From positions 7,354,924 to 7,418,923 of the forward strand of contig NC_049995.1 in NCBI RefSeq assembly GCF_000003815.2: a stretch of DNA of 64,000 nt. The letters are read 5' to 3'. The stretch's first letter is position 1; each line of letters starts with the position of its first letter. This document shows, in pieces, positions 1-9,909 of the stretch. Both the position numbers and the translations under genes were made by a program. Origin of the DNA: Branchiostoma floridae (taxonomy: Eukaryota; Chordata; Leptocardii; Amphioxiformes; Branchiostomatidae). The notes below the pieces were generated by a model, which saw only the letters and a program-made list of their open reading frames with translations, made no database searches and was not told the origin of the DNA.

Positions 1-234
1 TCATCGCTTGACTTTTATTCCTATGATATGTAGAAGGAAATTACAATGTTATTTGTTGAACTCATTGCCATACACCTCAACGTATGTCTATTACAAAAAA
101 TACATTAAGTTTGTACCTGTTCTCATATGTCATTTTATACCGTAAAAAATCATATATTTTCTGAAGATTACAAGCAAAATATGTAGATAAAAGGCAAAAT
201 AAACTCATGCATTATTTAAAACTTTCTTTTCCAG

Positions 235-295
235 GGTTATGAACCAGTGGAAGTGCCTTTCAACTTTGGTTGTAACTGCTCTACTCTTGAATGCC
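235..295 (+). CDS. Exon: end of a VWC-like cysteine module
   Basis: The acceptor is CCAG at 231-234 after a pyrimidine-rich tract; the donor is GTACGT at 296. Read in phase 0 it gives 20 codons plus one base, including the motif CNCSTLEC. The leftover C joins AA of the next exon to make a Gln codon, which supports the junction. It is the first exon visible; bases 1-234 are intron. Confidence 0.7.
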
Positions 296-3200
296 GTACG
301 TTTCTTTGATAAATTTTTGTAATTGGTAGTCATAATTTGATGACAATCGGCAGAGTCCATAGCATGCCCGCTTCGTTATGTCATTTATGCCTTTATGATG
401 TAATGATGTAGTTATGTCTGTTTATTGTCAGGCACTATGACCCATAAGGACGAACAATTGACAGGACATTATACCTGTGGCCAATCATCAAATGGGACAA
501 AGTCCCTGGCCCCAAACCCAGAAGAAGACTCTATCAGTACAATGTACATGTGGGTTGGTGCGAAGAGTAGAATTGGTGAATTATTGGCCAAAAGAATCGG
601 TCCATTGGAAGTCACATATCCACTATGTCAGGCAAATGAAACCCAACGGTGACCAAACTCTTCTTGCAAGTATTCTCTCTAAAGCCTAGTCTATGTTATT
701 AGTCTGACAGAGAAACCCAAAGGGTAATGGTTTGACTACATATTGACTGTTCTGGTTGCGATTTGAATTTGCCCAACGTACAGAACATAAAGCATTCCCA
801 GTCATTGGAGAAGCGTCAGGTGCAGGTTAAAGAGCCCAACGCACTTGTCCATTCGATTGGGAGTCTACCCTGGGTGTGCTTGACATAACTAATAGCGAAT
901 ATGTCATATTTCAACTAAATGTGATGACTGCTTTACCTTTTTTTTCCTTGTACCTTTTCCCAGAACCACTACCAGACTACTGCATCTATGAGGATTCTGA
1001 CTTTGTTGATTACATCACACAACTTGGGATTCCTCTTCCTCCCGGCATAGATATCGGCCAAACATTCTACGAGGTAAGGAAAGTTAGCTTTCCTGGTGAG
1101 AAAAAAGAGTTTCACAGATTTTTTCAGATTTTATCATGTTGATGTAATTACTATAGAGAGAACAAGGCATTCAAAATGGAGGTAAAGTTTCAAAACTGGG
1201 GTCTGGGCGGGCATCTTTTGGAAACGAAAAAGGTATGATATAAAAGACACCAAGCTTCATTTCTTAACTACACAAGACGTAAAGAGAATACTCATTTGCA
1301 TTATTGGTTATATTTATACGTATACATTTCCATTTCTCGTTTTCACACACATCCCGGCCGGGCCCCGGTTTGGAAAGGTGACGTTAGCCTAAATCTTTAT
1401 AGCTCACAAAATTATTCTGTTCGTTTGATTTATATATATTTAGCCGGGAGACATATGGCAGGCAGCCTTTGGATGTGTGGAATGCACCTGTCTGGAAACA
1501 GTGGAAGATGAAAACCATGAACATGGCGGTCGCCTGCATGAAATCGAATGTTACCCCACAGAAGATTGCGATACAACGTGCCCAGAACCAGTGAGTGACA
1601 ATTTTTTCTTCACTGTATAACTGTTACAACTAGCCTGGGTACCATCCGGATAGTAGTTCGCTCCTATGTTCGCTTCTGCTATCCAGAAACACAGAGAAAA
1701 AAAATCTAACGGTTCTTGGTGGAAGTCAATGTGCAGATGTTGGCACATCAACGCACCAAATCGGTAGTGTGTTTTTGGCACACAGTTAGACAGATTAGCC
1801 GAAGAGGCTCGGTGGGCGTCACTCCACCGTAAGGGAAAGTCGTGTAAAGTGCATTTCCCAAGGGCACAACGTCGGGGCATGGTGGGAATCGAACTCGGAA
1901 CCTTTCGATTCAGAGCCGAACGCTCTACCAGTTACGCCACGCCAACGCCACAGAAACACAGAGAAGCGATTGTATATAGTGTATAATGAATGTCAGAGCT
2001 AGAAGCGACTGTATATAGTATATAATGAACGCCGGAGCGAACGACTTTCCGGATGGTACCCAGGCTATGTTACAGCAACATTAGAGGGCTTCTTCATAAA
2101 GTGTTGAAAAGTTGTAATTTTCCCGCGGACAGTACAGCTGTCAGACATGTTGTTGTTAACATCCCGTGAAGTACCAATGAGTTGTAAAAAGTACCCGTGT
2201 GTCGAATACCTTTAAGATAGCGGTGATTCATTTTCACGCGTAGGAGTGATTAGATTGTTTGTTTGTTTTATTAGGATCTCCATTAGCGATACCGCCGAAG
2301 TGGTACCGCTATTCTTCCTGGAGTCCGAAACTTACATATATATATATATATATATATACAATAAAAACTAACATAATCAACGAAACTTATACAATTGTTA
2401 AACAGAAAAGTTGTTTGCAATGATTTTATTTGGCGAGGGCGATATAGTCATAATACCCAATTACTATAGTATGGAAGCACCAACAGTTTTGAGTTCACGG
2501 GGAAGCGAACATGAAATCAACGTAAAAATGTCAATAATTTAACAGCAACATGAAATATTGCACTACAGTCAAACCTGTATATAGCGGAAAGATGGAGAAA
2601 TATGACCACTATAGACAGGTGACCACTATAGAGAAAATGTTGATCAATTGACCATGAGTAAGCTTCACATGATTTCAGTTCCCACTAATCTTTCTCACCA
2701 AGTAACATTGTCTCGATCGGTAAATTCACCGACAAAGACTTGCACTTTAATGCTCAAGGCATGCATACATTCTGCTACCGCCAAAATAACCCTGTCGGGA
2801 ACTCCAAATCCTCGCAAACTACAATTTCAAACTCGGTGCAGGGTGACATAAGGCTGCAGTATGGTTGCAATAGGCAGTGTTTCGGTATCTACGGGACCGA
2901 AAATCGTGTGGCTGTGGCCGCGTTGGACAGGTGGCCGCTAAGCCTATTTCTTAATCATTACGAATCCAAGGGACCGACAAAAAGTGGTCACTGTGGCCAG
3001 GTGGCTGCTATGCAAAGGCCGCTAATACAGGTTTGACTGTATTTCTTAACTGTTTTTGCACTGGGTGTTGTTTCAGTGCACGGCATATACGCCAAGCACA
3101 ATACCGGGGACGTGCTGCGGAACGTGTGAACCTATTCCTTGCTGCGTAGTTGGATTGGATGGCGGGGAAACATTCTATGGCGTAAGTAGCTTCACAACAT

Positions 3201-6200
3201 ATCTTTTGTTGATTCAACATATCATATAGTCAGATAATGCCAACTTTGATCTTAATTATCAGAGCGACACTTTTCACTATACTTTGATAATTTGCACATG
3301 ACATTTGCTTAGTTATTGAACTATTATAATTTCCTTCCATTTTGTTAATTGATATAACACTTTTGTATTATTGTCTAATGTATAATTTTTCACATCTATC
3401 CAATTTTTATAAGTTTATGAATTTTGTATTATAATTTGTTACTTTTTGGGGAAGACTATGTATAAGCCACAAGGCTTTTTTCCTCCCCCCTGCACGTTCT
3501 TTCCTCCTTTAATTTGTGTTATGTTATCTTTTTTAAAGATTGTGCAAAATTGATAAATCAAAAATCAATCAATACACCATATCTGATCTCAAAGTACACG
3601 TAAACCATGCGTATAGCAAACTGGAGCATACTTTCGTAAAAACGCAACCTTTACGCACACACTAAGGCGTGCTAAAGATTGGATTTCGTGCAGTAATTTG
3701 TCAGTCACCAAGTGCAACGGAATACTTGTTCAAAGAATAGCTACATCATTCATATAGATAGACAAATAGATACATAGATACAATGTAAATAGATAAATTT
3801 TGATGGATGTACTATGTGTTTGAATGTGTCACACAAACTCACATTGTATATCACAGGGTTCACATTAGATGACTTGCCCCACCTAGACCATTCACGTTCA
3901 AGCTTAGTTGCTGTTAGGCATTGAATATATATAAGCTTCTTCCCGTATTCTATCAACTTAAGTAACTGAAAATGTATAATGGTCCCTGATGGCAACATGG
4001 CAAACCTGCACATTCTGTTCTTGCACTTCTACTAGATAAAAAAAGAAGACGTTGAATTTATTTGTATTTGTAATTTGCTATCTTTAAACATGTTTTGTTG
4101 CGCCTTCCCCAAAAAATACAAAAAAAAGTTTTTAGTCATCATTTAGTCAGTACTTAAAGGATAAAAAGACCCTTAACGTAGATGTAAGACAACAGGTATT
4201 ACTCCGCAATATGCCTTACCTTAGCACCTTAGTTATTCTCCTGTTTTTGAGGCACATTGTTGTCCTTTTCCACGTATCTTGTTGTTGCTTCCCTCCTATC
4301 TATATACGAAGTTCCAAGTTCTTTCTCTATATTTAATCTTCACGTCAATTTTGGCCCACATTTACTTCTCCTTCGTTTCCCTCTGATTTTGATTTGTTTT
4401 CTCATAGCTTCAAGAAAACGAATGGTAGTTGACTATTTTACACTGTTCAATTGATTTGTTTTCTCATAGCTTTTTTTTTTCACTGATTTCTTTATAGCTT
4501 TAAGAAAACGAATGGTACTTGTACATTTTGCACTGTTTAGTATTTGATTTTATTGATTCTGTATCCTCTGTCAACTTATGTTTTATCCTCTTATTTTAAT
4601 TTCAGCTAACTTGATGTGTGTGTTATTGGTCCACGCATGCTGACACATCACACTTTAATAGAATTTCATTCATTCATTCATTCATTCATTCATTCATTCA
4701 TCCCTTTCCTTCCTTTATTCCTCCACCCTGGGAGAGCATACATATTATATACAATTATGTACAAATGTTGAAATATTAAACGCAACATAATTACAACTCG
4801 TCTCATCTTAAACGTTTCTGGAACAACAGTCCTGCGTTTCTGTTAGATTTCTGCACACAGCATAACTACACCTTGTCATGCCAAACGTTTCTGGGACAAC
4901 AGTCCTGTGTTTCTGTTACATGTCTGTACACACATAGTTACACCTCGTTTTGTCATAAACGTTTCTAGAACAACAGTCCTTTGTTTCTGTTACATTTCTG
5001 TACACACATAGTTGCACCTCGTTTTGTCATAAACGTTTCTAGAACAACAGCCCTTTGTTTCTGTTACATTTCTGTACACACATAGTTACACCTCGTCTTG
5101 TCATAAACGTTTCTAGGACAACAGTCCTGTGTTTCTGTTACATTTCTGTACACACATAGTTACACCTCGTCTTGTCATAAACGTTTCTAGGACAACAGTC
5201 CTGTGCTTCTGTTACATTTCTGTACACACATAGTTACACCTCGTCTTGTCATAAACGTTTCTAGGACAACAGTCCTGTGTTTCTGTTACATTTCTGTACA
5301 CACATAGTTACACCTCGTCTTGTCATAAACGTTTCTAGGACAACAGTCCTGTGCTTCTGTTACATTTCTGTACACAGCATAACTACACGTCGTCCTGTCG
5401 AACATGTTTCTGGAACAACAGTCCTGTGTTTCTGTGTTACTGTTCTGCACACAGCATAACTACACCTCGTCCTGTCGTACATGTTTCTGGAACAACAGAC
5501 CTGTGCTTCTGTTACATTTCTGCACACAGTATAACTCCTCGTGTGTGTGTGTGTGTTATGTACAAATATTAAAATATTAAACGCAACATAATTATACCAC
5601 GTCCCGTCTTAAACGTTTCTGGTTCAACAGTCCTGCGTTTTTGTTACATTGCTGCACACAACATAGATACGCCTTGCCCCTACTTAAACTTTCCTGGGAC
5701 AATAGTTCTGTGTTTCTGGTACAGTTCTGCACACAACATAAATGCACCTCGTCCTGGCTTGAACGTCTCTGTTATTCAATAACAGTCCTGTGTTTCTGTT
5801 ACAGCTTTAAACAGTTTTCATTCGTTCATTCATTCATTCATTCATTCATTCATTCATTCATTCATTCATTCATTCATTCATTCATTCATTCATTCATTCA
5901 TTCATTCATTCATTCATTCATTCATTCATTCATTCATTCATTCATTCATTCATTGGTCCCGTCTTCTCCTTCCATCTATCAGGTAAATGACACCTATGGA
6001 CTTCCGGGAGACAATTGCACCGTGTGTGAATGCATTGAAATTGTGGCACCTCCCTTCAGCCACCCTACGGTGATGGAGACTTGTATGCCGCATATTTGCT
6101 TGCCTGAACCTGAACTACCTGGGTTCTGTTACCACGATCCATACACTGTTGAGACCTACACTGAGGGAGGACCCGAAGGATTCTGTTGTGTGAAGCACAA

Positions 6201-9200
6201 CTGTAAGTGTGTTTCCTGGACATTTGAATAGAAGGCAGGATGAAAACAGCTGGCTTGAAGAGAAACGCTTGAATCTCATCATATGCACAACTTATAACTG
6301 TGTGAACCAAAGGGTATAGGAGAAATCTTGTGCACAACCTGGGTTTACTTACTTTGCTTACGTTTCGGTGTCTAACAGACACCTTCCTCGGAGCTTCTGC
6401 TTCTCGCCACTATAGTTAGCCGATGTAGGTGATCCTTTTGCGGCGAAAACACAATCCTAGTGCCACCTACATCCAGCCCACTATTTTTTTTTAAGTTCGG
6501 TTATATTTTGCGTGAAGATAGGATACTCCAGCAAATAGATTCCTTTGTAGCGAAATGGACAATTGTTTTTAGTATTGCCCATTCACAAACAATTAGGTTC
6601 AGGTCCGTACCTGTACCTGAATTTTCTGTACCGGTATCCACCCCTAAACCCACACTTAGATTTGCCACGCTTTCGGTTTTAACTTTATTTAAACTAGAAG
6701 GAATCTGACTCCTTTCACCAAAGACAAAAAGAATTAACGGATGTAAAAACGAAATTGTGGTCTTCTTTCCAACCTGCAGGTTTCAGAAGGGAGGGCACAC
6801 CAGAGGAATCATGCCAGCCATACAACTATACCGATAATATTCACTATTCGACTGAGGATGAAGATGGTCATGAGCTTGACTGTGTCAGTACAGCAAAAGT
6901 ACTGCACACCTACTGTGAGGGTCAATGCACTACCCAAGCCACTCTTCACAGTGAGTGTTTTATCCTTTTGTCAACGTCTTCATTTATATCTGTGTACATA
7001 GGATCCACTGAATGCAAGAGCAGAGTCAGGATATTGTACGATAGGTACGTGAATTGAGGGTATATTCAGTTGTCGATTTGTTGTTGTACAAATGTGAAAT
7101 GTGTAGTAGATTATATAATATGAATGTCCCTAAACAGACTATGTAGTTTGTATATCTTGTGACAGCAAGGTTTTCTGTAGATCCTTGTTGACGTTTGGCT
7201 CTTTTATAACCTTACTGAACATCATGTAGTGAAAAGAAAAACCTTGTGACACTTTTCCGATTAGCTGGATTTGGCCTTGTAAATATGAAGTTCTTTATAC
7301 AATGGCGTTAATGGGAAAGGGTTTGATTTCACAAGCATTGGCTGGATTTTGCTCCAAAGCTAATAGCAATTTTCTTCTTCGTTATTACGTGCTCAACCTC
7401 AATTAAGCTGAGAGCTCGATGTAAGACGTACACAAAACTGTTTAAGTTTTGATCCACTCACCCCGGGAAGGACCCCTAGTCTTTTCGAGAAGTGTGGCGG
7501 GTTCTTTTACGTGCTTGCGTGGGGTGTGGCCTTCCCTGAACACTGGACCTACATTTAATATCGTATCCTAGGGACGTCCCTAGCCGAAGCTAGGTACTCA
7601 TTTAAGTGGTTAATTCTGTACCTCTTTCTGGTTACAGCATCACCACCACATTGCCCGCCTGACTGGCACTCAGATGACGGTATCAGCTGCTACAAGATCA
7701 TACACGAAGAACGTGATTACCAAGGTGCAGCGGACAAATGCGCAGAGTTAGACGGACGGCTTGCAAGCTTTTGGACTGCAGACAAGGAGGTAGGGCTTCG
7801 AAACCATAACAACTTTGAAAGAGATTGACAATCTATTGTAAAATGGCATTAAAATATTGGGAGCTTTGAATGCATCTGTGCAACAATTTTATGTGAAGGG
7901 AATGTAGAAAAGCAGAGCGGAATCGTCGTCTTGACTGGAAGTGATTTTGAGAGTATGCTTTGATTCGAACTCTCATCGTCGCAATGTAGTAGGGCTATCC
8001 GCATCCAACCATGCGTAGTAGGCCATGGAATTGTTGTTCAGCAAAGGACCGAGCCACCAGATAATGAATGAAGACTTTTGTTGCACAGTTTTGTCCAACC
8101 GAGCTAAGTACAGGTCACAACAAGTAAAAACATGTATAAGTTATATATACATTTAAAAGTATCACAAATCTAATCTAACACAAGAGTTCGGCTTCCTCTC
8201 GCTTCTTGGTAATTGTGAAAATGTAGGACTGTATGGGTTTAGCTATGGTCGGTTTGTCAAAACGCATGAGAAATATAAACTTGTCAGTGCTACTCATGTG
8301 TCTAAAATGAGGGAATTCTACTTTCCATGTAACTTAATAGAGTATTTCTACCATTGACATACATGTCGCAATCAACAGTGAAGTGCACTTCATCTTCTAT
8401 CATGTTTGAGGTACAAAATTGGCAGACTCTTTGTTCAAAAGGAGTGCGGTTGTGCATGGCAACCTGCTGCGGCTCTCATTCGGGTGTTCCCAAGTACTGC
8501 ATTAAGGTCAATCTCGGACCACCAACCCGTTCAGCTCAGCATGGGCGATTCAAGGAAAATTCTTTGGCCTACCTCCTATGATCCAGCCAACATTTGTAGT
8601 ACAGCTTGTATCTACATGGAGCGGGGTTAAGAAACAAGAGAGTCTGACCAAATTTCAAGCTGTAGAATGTTCACTACAAGACAATTATAGTCAGCAATTG
8701 AACAATTGAAGTTTTCTTTTCCTTGGTTCATTTTATGAAGCAGTTGTAAATTAAGTGCTCTCAAAGCCCACTGATAGATGCTCAGCTTGCTGAGCAGAAA
8801 GACTAACAGCCAACATGTCATTCTCACAAGCCTCGGAGTTTCGTCTTGGCCTTTTGTTTAATGTTCTTAACGTCATAAGGAAAATACTATCTACCTCAGG
8901 TTACTTCTGCTATTTAAACGCCAGAGGGAATGGGTTCGAAACCACTGATTTTTCTCGATGTTTTGCCCTTGGGAAATGTACTTTACTCAACTTTCCTCAC
9001 TTCACTCAGGTTAAAATGAGTACCTAGATGTTTGAGGAGGGACACAATTCGACCATGTTTAATGACCCACCGCACAAAAGACTGTCCATCATAATTAGCA
9101 GTTCAACCAAAGATAGCCTGGCAATTTGGAAATAGACCAATGAGAGAATGGCTGCATGTCCGTCAAATATTTGCATTATTATGTTTTTATTTTGCATCTC

Positions 9201-9855
9201 TTAAGAGACCATGGGATCAGTCTACGGTGCTCTAAATTGCTATATCTTTCGGTTATAATATTTATTATTTGATCTTATATTGTGAAAATTTGTGTGGTTA
9301 GGGTGAAAACTAAATGGAAGCTGATTTTAGAATTAAGTTTTGTCTGTTTGCCCCATTGACCTCGTCTTCGATCTATCATGGCCGCCGAGTGAGAAAGGTG
9401 TATTGTAAGCTCCTCGTAATTCAGCTCACCCAATAACAATAACACTCACACATTTTCTTGTCTTGGACAGGCATACCTGCTGCAGCTGTTGGCAAATTAT
9501 ACAGGCACACAAGATCTCTGGGTGGGCTTGGCGATTGACCCGGACACAGGAGTATGGACATGGACTGATGGAATGGAAGCTGAACCTAACACGTAAGGAA
9601 TTAGGTTTCAGTTTTACTGTAAATGCAGAAATGTTCGCGGTGGATTAATGTTCGCGTTTTTCGCCGCTTCACCGCGAATTTAAAACCACCGCGAACATTT
9701 TCCATAACAGTAAGAGACTACAGTGCATGGTGCTACCGCGAAATTAAAACCACCGCGAAAAGTCCACTTTCCCGCTACCGCGAAATTAAATCCCCGCAAA
9801 CTTAAATGCATTTACAGTATCTCCATGAAAATGGAGATATTGTTTTGGATGTGTG

Positions 9856-9909
<54 letters not shown>

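Noticed and set aside
425-689. Overlapping 70-75 codon open frames
   Set aside because: Exon 235-295 joins exon 964-1073 in phase (C + AA), with no need for an exon here; no cysteine-module pattern is seen.
1870-1945. Possible tRNA gene (antisense)
   Set aside because: A and B boxes are present, but the cloverleaf stems do not close and a SINE body and 15-bp target duplications follow; it is a SINE head. The same applies at 29651 and 63820-63885.
4760-5800. CRISPR-like array
   Set aside because: The 74-bp units are contiguous with no unique spacers, and the host is a eukaryote; it is a minisatellite.
5641-6231. 196-codon + strand open frame with poly HSFI
   Set aside because: It is the ATTC microsatellite read in frame with the true exon 5983-6202; the splice acceptor at 5982 and phase agreement with 3077-3181 show that the repeat is intron.
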